Assembly: GCA_965230765.1 (NCBI GenBank)
Contig: CBDDLR010000002.1
Span: forward strand, 434,001 to 498,000
Direction of reading: 5' to 3'
Length of the DNA stretch: 64,000 nucleotides
DNA from: Sunxiuqinia sp965230765
GTDB lineage: Bacteria; Bacteroidota; Bacteroidia; Bacteroidales; Prolixibacteraceae
The notes beneath the pieces were generated by a model that saw nothing but the letters and a program-made list of their open reading frames with translations, did no database searches and was not told the DNA's origin. Shown in pieces: positions 7,889 to 16,411 of the stretch. The position numbers and the translations under genes are program-made. The stretch's first letter is position 1, and the number at the start of each line of letters is the position of its first letter.

Positions 7889-10084
7889 TTATAATACTTT
7901 GATGGATTCGGTGTTTAGCTGTTCTGTTTCCAATTCACATTTTTGCTTTTCAATTCCACCTGAATCAAATAGAGCCCTGTCTTTATATTCTTCCTGCTTA
8001 CCTTCATTCCATTGATCTACAGGGCGGAGGTAGCCAACAATTCTTGAGAAAACAGTACATTTCTCTTCCTTGCCCTCCAGTGAGCATTTTGGGCAGTATT
8101 CATGTTCACCAAAAATATAGCCATGTTCCGGACAAATACTGAAAGTTGGCGATAAGGTAATGTACGGTAAGTGATAGTTTGCAGTAATCTTTTTTATTAA
8201 TTGCTTTACCGAAGATGTGGGCAATTGCTTTTCACCGATGAATGTGTGAAAAACGGTTCCCCCGGTGTATTTTGTTTGCAGGCTGTCCTGATGGTCAAGT
8301 GCTTTAAACAGATCGTCGGTGTAATTTACAGGGAGCTGTGTTGAGTTGGTGTAGTAAGGTTTGCTCCCTTTTTTGTATGCTTCCTCGTTGGCAACGATAA
8401 TATCCGGGTATTGCATTTTGTCAATTCGTGCCAGTCGATAGGATGTGCCTTCTGCAGGTGTAGCTTCCAGATTGTAGATGTGACCTGTTTCTTCCTGGAA
8501 AGCTTCCAGCTTTTCTCTCATAAAGCCCATCACTTTCAGGGCAAATTCATGTCCTTCTTTGTCAGTTATCTGGCTGCCTAAATAGTTCAAGCAGCATTCA
8601 TTCATGCCAATTAGTCCAATGGTTGAAAAATGGTTGTCCCAATATGCACCGTTTTTCTTGTGTAGGTGCCTGAGGTAGAACTTGGAGTAAGGATATAGCC
8701 CTTGTTCAGTAAGTCTTTCTATAACTTTTCGTTTTAATTCGAGACTATTCTTGGCCATTTCCATTAGCCAGGAAAGCCTATTGAATAAGTCTTCTTCTGA
8801 TTTGGCTTCGTAGCCTAGTTTTGGGAGGTTGATTGTGACTACACCGATTGAACCGGTTAATGGGTTTGCACCAAACAGGCCACCTCCACGTTTTTGCAGT
8901 TCCCTTTTGTCCAGTCGAAGACGGCAACACATACTTCTAACATCGTCAGGGCTCATGTCAGAGTTCACAAAGTTTGAAAAGTAAGGGATTCCGTATTTTG
9001 CCGACATTTCCCAAATCAAATCCAGGTTGGGGTTGTCCCACTCAAAATCAGGAGTAATGTTGTAAGTTGGTATTGGGAACGAGAAAACGCTTCCATTGCT
9101 ATCCCCTTCAAGCATGATTTCTGCATAGGCTTTGTTGAATATGTCAAGCTCTTCCTGGAATTCCCCATAGGTTTCCGCTTGTGCTTTTCCTCCAATAATA
9201 ACTGGTTGGTCTTTCAAAAAAACAGGAACTTTTAAATCCAGGGTTACGTTGGTGAATGGCGTTTGAAAACCAACCCTTGTGGGAACATTCATGTTGAAGA
9301 AGAATTCCTGTAAGCATTGTTTAACACGTTCGTAGCTTAAATTATCATACCTGATAAATGGGGCCAGGTAGGTGTCGAAATTTGAAAAAGCCTGTGCTCC
9401 AGCCGCTTCTCCCTGCATGGTATAAAAGAAATTCACGATTTGTCCTAGTGCAGTTCTCAGGTGTTTGGCGGGTTTGCTTTGTGTTTTTCCTTCTACTCCT
9501 TTAAAGCCGGTATATAACAAGTCTTCCAAATCCCAGCCAACACAGTAAACACTTAAAAAACCCAGATCGTGAATGTGGAATCGTCCCTGTTTGTGTGTGT
9601 CACTGATCTCTTTTGAATAGATTTGATTTAGCCAGTATTGTGAACTGATTATTGTTGAAAGGTGTTGGTTCAGTCCTTGCAACGAATAAGTTGAGTTTGC
9701 ACTTTCTTTTACCCGCCAGTCTTGCAAGTTGATGTAGTCTTCGATTAAGTCGATATTGGAAAAAATTTCCTTGGCATCCCGAATATTTTGATGTTGGAAA
9801 CGATAAATGATAAATGCTTTTGCAGCATCATACTCGTTGTTTTCAAATAACTTTTTCTCCACTAAATCCTGAATTTCTTCAACGCTGGGTGATTTCCTTC
9901 TACTTTCAAAGCTTAGTTCATTAATTACCTGGTTGGAGATTTCTGATGCTTTTTTGCGGTTTGGTTTACCAACTGCCCTTAAGGATTTAAAGATAGCGAA
10001 GGTGATTTTTTCAGGGTCAAACTCAGAATGTTGCCCGTCTCGTTTAATGATGATTGGTTTTGTTAAAGCTGCATTTTTGTCCAT
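7889..10084 (-). CDS. nrdD: Anaerobic ribonucleoside-triphosphate reductase (class III)
   Basis: NrdD makes deoxyribonucleotides without oxygen by a glycyl-radical mechanism. In 731 residues the N-terminus carries an ATP-cone (IIIKRDGQHSEFDPEKITFA, about 10-100) for allosteric control. The catalytic barrel includes RSMCCRLRLDKRELQ and GSIGVVTINLPKLGY. The C-terminal zinc site is CPEHGYIFGEHEYCPKC, and the radical Gly is Gly684 in SRIVGYLRP, followed by WNEGKQEEYKDR. A 25-residue tail after this is longer than usual. The gene is followed directly by nrdG and preceded by a cobalamin riboswitch, which suggests it is switched off when B12 allows a class II enzyme to work. Confidence 0.95.
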   Translation of the reverse strand: MDKNAALTKPIIIKRDGQHSEFDPEKITFAIFKSLRAVGKPNRKKASEISNQVINELSFESRRKSPSVEEIQDLVEKKLFENNEYDAAKAFIIYRFQHQNIRDAKEIFSNIDLIEDYINLQDWRVKESANSTYSLQGLNQHLSTIISSQYWLNQIYSKEISDTHKQGRFHIHDLGFLSVYCVGWDLEDLLYTGFKGVEGKTQSKPAKHLRTALGQIVNFFYTMQGEAAGAQAFSNFDTYLAPFIRYDNLSYERVKQCLQEFFFNMNVPTRVGFQTPFTNVTLDLKVPVFLKDQPVIIGGKAQAETYGEFQEELDIFNKAYAEIMLEGDSNGSVFSFPIPTYNITPDFEWDNPNLDLIWEMSAKYGIPYFSNFVNSDMSPDDVRSMCCRLRLDKRELQKRGGGLFGANPLTGSIGVVTINLPKLGYEAKSEEDLFNRLSWLMEMAKNSLELKRKVIERLTEQGLYPYSKFYLRHLHKKNGAYWDNHFSTIGLIGMNECCLNYLGSQITDKEGHEFALKVMGFMREKLEAFQEETGHIYNLEATPAEGTSYRLARIDKMQYPDIIVANEEAYKKGSKPYYTNSTQLPVNYTDDLFKALDHQDSLQTKYTGGTVFHTFIGEKQLPTSSVKQLIKKITANYHLPYITLSPTFSICPEHGYIFGEHEYCPKCSLEGKEEKCTVFSRIVGYLRPVDQWNEGKQEEYKDRALFDSGGIEKQKCELETEQLNTESIKVL

Positions 10085-10195
10085 AGCAAAATCTTAGTTT
10101 AAATTCATAAAATGCAACTTTCGGAAAAGTTTGGGATAGCCTGACAGAAGCCATTCTACCTTTTGCTTTTCACCCGAAAGCTACGGTAATTGATT

Positions 10196-10362
10196 TCTGG
10201 CAGGTCTTCTGGCTTGTTTCACTTTTTAATGCCTTCCCGTCCAGATTTTCTAGGACAGTGGCTGAAGTTTTAAAAAGCTATTATCGAAACTTACAGCTGC
10301 GGGGACAGCTCCTGATTTTAACAGGATTCCCTTTTAAATCCGGTGTGAGCGGATAACCAAAA
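10196..10362 (-). promoter_or_regulatory. Cobalamin (B12) riboswitch upstream of nrdD
   Basis: Read on the minus strand, the leader has the ordered landmarks of a cobalamin riboswitch. These are a 5' stem entry ggttatccgctcacaccgg, the gggaatcctg block, agctgtccccgcagctgta, the core gccactgtcc, gggaaggc, and the B12 box gccagaagacctgcc near 10213-10199. The start codon of nrdD lies about 110 bases further on, in a stretch that could form the loop-kissing and expression elements. Placement just before nrdDG predicts B12-dependent repression of the anaerobic reductase. Confidence 0.93.
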
Positions 10363-10365
10363 ATA
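10358..10365 (-). promoter_or_regulatory. Candidate -7 box for the nrdDG riboswitch transcript
   Basis: The minus strand reads tattttTG here, an exact match to the Bacteroidota -7 consensus TAnnTTTG. It lies immediately 5' of the riboswitch, so transcription would begin at its first stem. No clear -33 TTTG is seen at the matching distance. Confidence 0.4.
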
Positions 10366-10415
10366 TTCATGCAATTTTACTGCAGAATGAATAAGTAATG
10401 AAATTTGGTTTTTAA

Positions 10416-10442
10416 CAATTAGAATGATTTTGTTTCTAATTG
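10416..10442. repeat. Perfect 9-bp inverted repeat upstream of the nrdDG leader
   Basis: caattagaa and ttctaattg are separated by 9 bases. The element lies between the PAS gene stop (10502) and the riboswitch. There is no clear U-tract after it, so it may be a weak terminator or a protein-binding site; neither is shown. Confidence 0.4.
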
Positions 10443-10501
10443 CCCATTGTCGCTGGGTTTTGTTATGTTGACAACTTGAGCTATGAGTTTTAATTATGCA
10501 G

Positions 10502-11002
10502 CTAAGCTAATGGAATTTCTTTTTCAAGTGCAATAAAGTGGGTCAGTTCGTCCTGATCATTTTTGACAGGGAGTATTTCTATTCTGCAGTTGTAGATGTC
10601 GCCTGATTTGTTATAGTTAATTAATTCTGCACTAAGTGGTTTCTTTAAGTCAAGCAATTTTCTGATTTCTTCTTTTGTATTGAGGCTGGTTTTTTCCCCT
10701 TGAAGAAAATTGGGGCTGTTGTTTATTGCTTCAGACTTATTATATCCTGTCATAAAGTAAAATCCGGAGCTTACCCATTTTATAACTTTGTACTTATTGG
10801 TAATGACGATTGCATCGTATTGGGAAAATGCCTTCGCAGGTTCAATATTTCGTTCAGTTACTTTGTCTTTGAGGAATTTTTCAAGGTACATCGCATCATC
10901 CGAACTACGGGTGAGTTTTTGAAGATGACTAGCGTAAAAATCCCAACTTAATAGTGGCATTGTTTTTCTTTTTTTGTCTTTTGAGTGTTGGATAATGCGC
11001 AT
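10502..11002 (-). CDS. LOV-like PAS-domain protein lacking the photoactive Cys
   Basis: A soluble 166-residue protein with one PAS domain at about 58-162. The domain is LOV-like: FYFMTGYNKSEAI, then NFLQGEKTS, then ELINYNKSGDIYN and a ILPVKNDQDELTHFIALEKEI strand. In true LOV photoreceptors the motif GRNCRFLQG has a Cys that bonds to flavin. Here it reads NNSPNFLQG, with Pro97 in place of that Cys (codon CCC), so LOV-type photochemistry is not expected. No output domain follows. The start may be Met1, which touches the stop of the CWC gene, or Met15 (10960). Partner and ligand are unknown; it may sense redox through flavin or simply bind a protein. Confidence 0.7.
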   Translation of the reverse strand: MRIIQHSKDKKRKTMPLLSWDFYASHLQKLTRSSDDAMYLEKFLKDKVTERNIEPAKAFSQYDAIVITNKYKVIKWVSSGFYFMTGYNKSEAINNSPNFLQGEKTSLNTKEEIRKLLDLKKPLSAELINYNKSGDIYNCRIEILPVKNDQDELTHFIALEKEIPLA

Positions 11003-11206
11003 TTAAGATGTTTGTTTTAGTTTAAAATTATCTACAAGTTTGGTTAGGCAGTTTTTGCAAAGGCACTTGTTGTACTTCAGTTGAAGCATTTCGGCTAACT
11101 CTTCAGGAATATCAATTGATGAGCACCAACAATGAGGGGACATCATACAAGTGTGGGTTGTTCCACAAATGGGACATTCTATTTCTTCAAAATTTGATTT
11201 GGCCAC
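11003..11206 (-). CDS. Small cysteine-rich CWC family protein
   Basis: A 67-residue protein with eight Cys: CPICGTTHTC, HCWCSSIDIP, and YNKCLCKNCL. The order C-x2-C, CWCS, IPxEL, then CLCxxCL matches the Cys_rich_CWC family, small proteins presumed to bind zinc, of unknown function. It lies directly upstream of the PAS gene and is the first gene of that pair. Confidence 0.75.
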   Translation of the reverse strand: MAKSNFEEIECPICGTTHTCMMSPHCWCSSIDIPEELAEMLQLKYNKCLCKNCLTKLVDNFKLKQTS

Positions 11207-11283
11207 TATGGTTTGTGAATTTTGAAATGAGTTAAATGTTTACTAATATGCTTTTGAATTGCAAATATTGGAAATCGAAACCT

Positions 11284-12114
11284 ATGGAGCAAATTAAATT
11301 AGTGGCAACCGATTTGGACGGTACATTTTTAAAGGACGATAATTCCATTTGCCGTGATGACCTGGAGATGCTTGGTGAGTTGGGGAAGAAGAATATTGTT
11401 CGTGTTGCGGCTACCGGAAGGAACCTGGAGAAGGTCAGAGAGGTTATTTCTGATGATGTTCCTTTTGATTACATCGCGTTTTCGTCGGGTGCAGGTATTT
11501 TTGATTGGAGGCAGCAGCAATTGATATTCCGACAAAATATGAGCAAGGAGCTTGCTAATGGGGTAATAAATGTGTTGAGGCGACATGAGAAAAGTTTCTT
11601 TCTATTTAAACAAATTCCGGAAAATCGTTTTTGTTGGCACTTTCATGGGCGAACATCTTGCGAAGAGTTTGACCGCTATTTTTCTCGTCATAATGCATTG
11701 ACTGAACCCATTCCTCAAAATTTTGCAGTTGATGAAGATGTGAGCCAATTCCTTGTCATTTTTTCAGGTGCTACCGATGAGTTTTATCAGATAAAATCAG
11801 AGTTGGAGCAAGCTTTCGGTGAAATAAAAATATTGAGGGCAACATCTCCTTTGGGTACTGGATATTTGTGGATGGAAATATTTCACAAGGGGGTCTCAAA
11901 AGGAAACGCCATTCGTTTCTTGTGTGATCATGAAGATATTCAGCCTGAAAAAACATTTGGGATCGGGAATGATTACAACGACCTGGATCTGCTTGAGTTT
12001 ACATCTTATTCATATTTGGTAGAAAATGGACCCGACGAACTGAAGGATAACTATCTGGAGGCACCAAGCAATGAAGACTGTGCTTTTAGTGTTAGCATTA
12101 AACGGCATTTGTAA
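11284..12114 (+). CDS. HAD superfamily (Cof-type) hydrolase
   Basis: A cytosolic phosphatase of the Cof/YidA subgroup, which dephosphorylates sugar phosphates or flavin precursors. Motif I is VATDLDGTF (nucleophile Asp and acid/base Asp). Motif II is the VAATGRN segment. A C2-type cap lies between, and motif IV is FGIGNDYNDLDLLEFT. The start at 11284 (MEQIKL) is preferred over an in-frame codon at 11236 because the family begins just before motif I. The length of 276 residues is normal. Its stop overlaps a possible upstream start of the M16 protease frame. The substrate is unknown. Confidence 0.85.
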   Translation: MEQIKLVATDLDGTFLKDDNSICRDDLEMLGELGKKNIVRVAATGRNLEKVREVISDDVPFDYIAFSSGAGIFDWRQQQLIFRQNMSKELANGVINVLRRHEKSFFLFKQIPENRFCWHFHGRTSCEEFDRYFSRHNALTEPIPQNFAVDEDVSQFLVIFSGATDEFYQIKSELEQAFGEIKILRATSPLGTGYLWMEIFHKGVSKGNAIRFLCDHEDIQPEKTFGIGNDYNDLDLLEFTSYSYLVENGPDELKDNYLEAPSNEDCAFSVSIKRHL

Positions 12115-12158
12115 TGAACTTCACCAGGCATTTACTGATAATTAAAATATTCTACAAA

Positions 12159-14960
12159 ATGAGATATGTATTGACGGTTGTTTGGCTTTTGTGCGTGATT
12201 TTTTCTTTTGGCCAAACCAAATATGATTTGAATGAGCCGCTCCCTGAAGATCCAGCAGTAAGCAAAGGGGTGTTAGAAAATGGAATGACTTATTATGTCA
12301 GGGCTAACAGTACTCCACAAAATAGGGCTGATTTATTTTTGGTTGTGAAGGCTGGGTCGATTGATGAAGATGATGACCAGCAGGGGCTTGCCCATTTTGC
12401 AGAACATATGGCTTTTAACGGAACAAAAAACTTTCCTAAGTCTGATTTGATCGATTACCTGGAGTCGATAGGGATGGAGTTTGGTCCAGAGATAAATGCT
12501 TATACCAGTTTTGATGAAACTGTATACATGATAAAAGTCCCGCTTGATGATGATGAATTTGTGGAGAAAGGCTTGCAGATTATGTACGATTGGGCTAGCC
12601 AGATAACCGATTCAGATGAAGAGATTGAGAAAGAACGAGGGGTAATCCATGAAGAATGGAGGAGTGGAAAGGATGCCGACGAACGCATGATGAAAAAATG
12701 GCTTCCTGTGTTTTTGCACAACAGCCGCTATGCAGAAAGGTTGCCGATTGGAAAAATTGAGATTGTTGATAATTTTCAACCGGAAGTTTTGAGGCGGTAT
12801 CGGAAGGATTGGTATCGTCCCGATTTGCAGGCAATCATTGTGGTTGGCGATTTTGATCAGACCGAAATGACAGAACGCGTAAAGAAGAAGTTCTCGCAAA
12901 TTCCTGCACAAGAGAACCCACGTGAGAAGAAATACTACGAAATTCCAGGTCACGAAGAAACCCTGGTTTCGGTTGTTACCGATAAGGAGGCACAGTACCC
13001 CATTGCTCAGGTTTATTATAAGCACCCGCTTAAAATTGTAGATACGCATGGTAGGTACCGGGAGATTATTAAGTATGTCTTGTTTAATGGAATGATCAAT
13101 AATCGGTTGCAGGAGCTGACCATGTCTGAAGATCCTCCTTTTGTTTATGGCGAAACAGGTTACGATGAGCTTTTTGGGCCAGCAAGTGTGTATAGTTCTG
13201 TTGTGGTTACCAAGAATGGACAAATTGAAAAAGGTCTTAAGTCTGTGTTGGTAGAAAACGAAAGGGTAAAAAGGTTTGGGTTTACAAAAACTGAACTGGA
13301 ACGCCAAAAGAAAGCAATGCTGTCTTCGGTAGAGAAACTTTACAATAATCGAAAAAAGCATAAATCGATAAACTATGCCAATGAATACAAACGAAACTTT
13401 TTAATGTCCAAAGAACCATTCCCAGGTATCGAGAACGAGTACAATTACTATAATTCGTTTATGCCCGGGATTAGTTTGGAAGAGGTGAATGACTTGGCTA
13501 ACGATTGGATCGTAGACAGGAATCAGGTTGTGGTAATTACTGCTCCTGAAATTGAAGGTGTTAAAGTTCCTTCTGAAGAAGATGTTAGGCAGTTGTTGGA
13601 AGAATTGAAAACGATAGAAATTGAACCATATGAAGACAGGGTGGTTGAAAAGCCCTTGATTGGGCATGAGTTGAAACCTGGGAAGGTTGTTGTTGAGAAG
13701 GAGCTTCTGGAGGTTGGTGCTGCTGAGTGGAAACTGTCAAATGGTGCTACGGTTGTAGTTAAGAAAACGGATTTTAAAGATGATGAAATATTGTTTTCTG
13801 CGTTTAGCTGGGGTGGGAATTCCCTTTACGGACAGGAAAATGATATTTCGGCTGATATTGCTTCGGATGTGATTGTTCAGAGCGGTATTTCTGAGTTTGA
13901 TAACGTTGCCCTTCAGAAAATGCTGGCAGGGAAGGTGTTCGAAATTTCTCCTTACCTGGGGGACTTAACAGAGGGGTTTAAAGGAAAATCATCAGTAACC
14001 GACCTGGAGGCAATGCTTCAAATTCTCTATCTTTATTTTACTGATATCCGGGTTGATGAAAAAGCCTACTCTTCATATATGGCCAGAATTGCTGCAGTAT
14101 TGGAAAATAAAAAAGCTTCTCCGGAAGCCGCATTCAAAGATACGTTTAAGGTTGTTTCCAATAATTATCATTTGCGCAAAAGACCACTGGAGCTTGCTCA
14201 TTTGAGAGAGGCAAGTCTGGGTGCAGTAAAGAAAATTGCGCTGGAAAGATATTCTGATGCCAGTGATTTCAAGTTTTTCTTTGTGGGCAATTTCGATTTT
14301 GAAAAAATGAAACCTCTGATAGAAAAATACATTGGAGCAATTCCTTCTTTAAATAAAAACGAAGAATGGAAAGATTTGGGTGTGGTTTCCCCTGATGGCG
14401 TTGTGAACAAGACAGTCTATAAAGGACAGGAGGAAAAAAGCGTTCATTATGCTGTTTTTCATGGCGATTTTGAATATTCCCGTACGAACAGAATTAAAAT
14501 TGATGCTGTTGGGAAGTTGTTATCAACCCGTCTTCTGGAAGTAATTAGGGAAGATAAAAGCAGCGTGTATTATATTGGGGCAAAACCATCGGTTAGTAAA
14601 TTGCCAAAAGAAGAATACAGTATCATGATCTATTTTGGTACTGATCCTGAAAAAGTGGAAGAGCTTCAGCTAGGTGTATTTCAAGAAATAAAAGACTTCA
14701 TAAAAAATGGACCTAGTGAAGAGGAGTTGGCGAAAACAAAGGAGAAAATCTATCGGGAACGCGAAGTGAATTTGCGTGAAAATGAATTCTGGATGAGCGT
14801 TTTAAAAAGTGGTTACCTTTACAGGGAAGGGGATTTCTCTGATTTTAATGAATTTAATAGTTTGGTCGATCGCATCGATGTCGGTTCTATTCAACGCTCC
14901 ATGAAATGCTGGTTCGATTTTAAAAATTACTACAGTGTTACCCTGAGGCCCCAAAAATAG
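12159..14960 (+). CDS. M16 family zinc metalloprotease (pitrilysin/insulinase type)
   Basis: A large exported protease of 933 residues. The start at 12159 gives a clean signal peptide (MRYVLTVVWLLCVIFSFGQ); a longer frame opens at 12114. The zinc motif HFAEH lies at 79-83, followed by the downstream Glu region (EERGVIHEEW). The N-terminal active half ends near 520. The C-terminal half is an inactive M16 repeat that helps form the cage, as in related two-half enzymes. Such exported M16 proteases degrade peptides in the periplasm of Bacteroidota. A strong terminator follows. Confidence 0.9.
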   Translation: MRYVLTVVWLLCVIFSFGQTKYDLNEPLPEDPAVSKGVLENGMTYYVRANSTPQNRADLFLVVKAGSIDEDDDQQGLAHFAEHMAFNGTKNFPKSDLIDYLESIGMEFGPEINAYTSFDETVYMIKVPLDDDEFVEKGLQIMYDWASQITDSDEEIEKERGVIHEEWRSGKDADERMMKKWLPVFLHNSRYAERLPIGKIEIVDNFQPEVLRRYRKDWYRPDLQAIIVVGDFDQTEMTERVKKKFSQIPAQENPREKKYYEIPGHEETLVSVVTDKEAQYPIAQVYYKHPLKIVDTHGRYREIIKYVLFNGMINNRLQELTMSEDPPFVYGETGYDELFGPASVYSSVVVTKNGQIEKGLKSVLVENERVKRFGFTKTELERQKKAMLSSVEKLYNNRKKHKSINYANEYKRNFLMSKEPFPGIENEYNYYNSFMPGISLEEVNDLANDWIVDRNQVVVITAPEIEGVKVPSEEDVRQLLEELKTIEIEPYEDRVVEKPLIGHELKPGKVVVEKELLEVGAAEWKLSNGATVVVKKTDFKDDEILFSAFSWGGNSLYGQENDISADIASDVIVQSGISEFDNVALQKMLAGKVFEISPYLGDLTEGFKGKSSVTDLEAMLQILYLYFTDIRVDEKAYSSYMARIAAVLENKKASPEAAFKDTFKVVSNNYHLRKRPLELAHLREASLGAVKKIALERYSDASDFKFFFVGNFDFEKMKPLIEKYIGAIPSLNKNEEWKDLGVVSPDGVVNKTVYKGQEEKSVHYAVFHGDFEYSRTNRIKIDAVGKLLSTRLLEVIREDKSSVYYIGAKPSVSKLPKEEYSIMIYFGTDPEKVEELQLGVFQEIKDFIKNGPSEEELAKTKEKIYREREVNLRENEFWMSVLKSGYLYREGDFSDFNEFNSLVDRIDVGSIQRSMKCWFDFKNYYSVTLRPQK

Positions 14961-14992
14961 ATTCATATAAAAAGATTGCCTATAAATAAGAA

Positions 14993-15020
14993 GGTCTGCA
15001 GCAATGCAGGCCTTTTTTTT
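14993..15020 (+). terminator. Rho-independent terminator after the M16 protease gene
   Basis: ggtctgca and tgcaggcc pair across the loop gcaa with one G-T pair, and eight T follow at 15013-15020. Confidence 0.85.
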
Positions 15021-15072
15021 ATCCGTGCGAATTAGTGATCTCGTTTCTGTACATCAATTAATTGAACAATAA

Positions 15073-15104
15073 TTTGGATTGTAAATAAAAATGTGCTTAA
15101 TTTG
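15073..15104 (+). promoter_or_regulatory. Candidate Bacteroidota promoter for the J-domain/che upstream operon
   Basis: A -33 TTTG at 15073-15076 lies 20 bases before ttaatttg at 15097-15104, one mismatch from TAnnTTTG. A start point near 15111 would exclude the GTG at 15093 and favour ATG 15126 or 15132 for the next gene. Confidence 0.45.
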
Positions 15105-15125
15105 TTATACAATGTAAATCATAAG

Positions 15126-15500
15126 ATGCATATGTATAACAATATTGAACATTCGATAACGTTGCTGCAAAATGCCAAAAGCCTGGATGGGTTAAGGCAG
15201 GAGTACAGAAGGTTGGCAAGGGTGTTTCATCCGGATAAGGGTGGTGATGAGTCGTTGATGCAGCAATTGAATTCGGAATACGAGCTTAGAAAGAAAAAAC
15301 TTGAGCGGAAGAAAATTCGGAATTTTGATGATTTGCAGGAAGGGGATATTGTGTATGTAAATGGAACCGAATGCAGGGTGACGCATGTTTCGCCATATGC
15401 CTTTATCGCAAAGGCCCGATTTAAAAATAAATCGGCAGTGTTTGATAAAAAAACAGGCATAGCAGTAGGTAATAGAAGGTATAGGGCTACTTTTATTTAG
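15126..15500 (+). CDS. Short J-domain protein
   Basis: The 124-residue product (from ATG 15126; ATG 15132 is equally possible) has a compact J-domain: QEYRRLARVFHPDKGGDESL, with the HPDK loop that stimulates DnaK ATPase, then MQQLNSEYELRKKKLE. After a linker, a small beta-rich tail (GDIVYVNGTECRVTHVSPYAFIA) may form an SH3-like or KOW-like unit. This is not a full DnaJ: it has no Gly/Phe region or zinc finger. It begins the gene run that leads into the chemotaxis operon, two bases before the next gene, but a direct link with chemotaxis is only by position. Confidence 0.7.
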   Translation: MHMYNNIEHSITLLQNAKSLDGLRQEYRRLARVFHPDKGGDESLMQQLNSEYELRKKKLERKKIRNFDDLQEGDIVYVNGTECRVTHVSPYAFIAKARFKNKSAVFDKKTGIAVGNRRYRATFI

Positions 15501-15502
15501 GT

Positions 15503-15685
15503 ATGGATAAACAAAAAAAAGTCTTGACAGGCTTTCGGTTGTCTGAAGGAAATGTGAAATTTATTGAGGACACCGGAAAGAAACTTGGGATCAACAAAAC
15601 ATCAGTTCTTGATATGATGATTACAGTTGTTCGAAAGGATAAAAAGTTTTTGTCTGGATTGATTCAAAAAGCATTGGAAGATTAA
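15503..15685 (+). CDS. Small ribbon-helix-helix-like protein
   Basis: A 60-residue basic protein. Its layout (VLTGFRLSEGNVKFIEDTGKK as a strand then a helix, then GINKTSVLDMMITVVRKDKKF) resembles a ribbon-helix-helix DNA-binding fold, with the turn at NKTS. No family is recognised with certainty. It starts two bases after the J-domain gene stop and 31 bases before the STAS gene, so it may be part of the same transcript and could regulate it. Confidence 0.55.
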   Translation: MDKQKKVLTGFRLSEGNVKFIEDTGKKLGINKTSVLDMMITVVRKDKKFLSGLIQKALED

Positions 15686-15716
15686 TAGGGTTTGCTTTCT
15701 TTATAGGATATATGAT

Positions 15717-16052
15717 ATGATGGCAGGAAATCAAATAAAAATAGAGACCAATAAGACTGGTGAACTAGTTGAAGTAGTGCTTTCGGGTGAAATGATTTTG
15801 TCGGAGATGGAACTAATAAGACAGGAACTGTCAAATCAAAAAATAAAACAGGGAAGTAAGATAACAATAAGAATGGAGGAAGTGACTGAAGTTGATCTTT
15901 CTTTTCTCCAGGTATTGAAGGCATTTGCCCAAAAGGTTGATAGTGGTGAAGGAGATGTTGCGTATGGGTGGCCCGAAAACGATGAGATGATAGGTCTTTT
16001 AAAAAGGGCTGGATTTTCTTCTTTTTTTAATTTGGATAAACTGGTACAATGA
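15717..16052 (+). CDS. STAS-domain protein at head of che operon
   Basis: A 111-residue single STAS domain like anti-sigma-factor antagonists: VEVVLSGEMILSEMELIRQE, GSKITIRMEEVTEVDLSFLQ, then LKAFAQKV. The loop that in SpoIIAA carries a phosphorylated Ser reads VDLSFLQ, so a Ser is present. Small STAS proteins precede CheY-CheA in several non-flagellar chemotaxis-like systems. The end overlaps cheY by four bases, showing translational coupling. Its role (adaptor, or link to a sigma or lipid system) is unknown. Confidence 0.75.
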   Translation: MMAGNQIKIETNKTGELVEVVLSGEMILSEMELIRQELSNQKIKQGSKITIRMEEVTEVDLSFLQVLKAFAQKVDSGEGDVAYGWPENDEMIGLLKRAGFSSFFNLDKLVQ

Positions 16053-16411
16053 AAAAGATATTAATTGTTGACGATTCAAAAAGCATCCTGGAGGCGATAT
16101 CCTTTGGTTTGGAAGAATCAGGTTTTGAAATCGAAAAAGCCGTGAATGGGCGTGATGCGCTTTCCCGGTTTGATGGGGCGAAATTTGATTTGCTTTTAAC
16201 TGATTTTCATATGCCTGAAATGAATGGGCTTGACTTAATAAAACAAGTCCGGAAAATAGATGAGTACAAATATTTGCCTATTTTGGTGTTGACAACGGAA
16301 ACGCAGAAAGATGTGATCATGCAGGCTAAGCAAGCTGGTGCAACTGGCTGGTTGGTAAAGCCTTTTAATATGGAAAAACTGGTTGCAACAATACGTAGAG
16401 TGTTAAGATAA
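16049..16411 (+). CDS. cheY: CheY-like response regulator
   Basis: A single receiver domain of 120 residues, the expected phospho-acceptor of CheA. The acidic pocket is VDDS near residue 8, the phosphorylated Asp is Asp52 in LLTDFHMPEMNG, the switch Thr is in LVLTTE, and the Lys is in WLVKPF. The start overlaps the STAS gene by four bases, and the TAATG junction overlaps cheA. With no flagellar motor genes in the window, its output target is not known. Confidence 0.9.
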   Translation: MKKILIVDDSKSILEAISFGLEESGFEIEKAVNGRDALSRFDGAKFDLLLTDFHMPEMNGLDLIKQVRKIDEYKYLPILVLTTETQKDVIMQAKQAGATGWLVKPFNMEKLVATIRRVLR

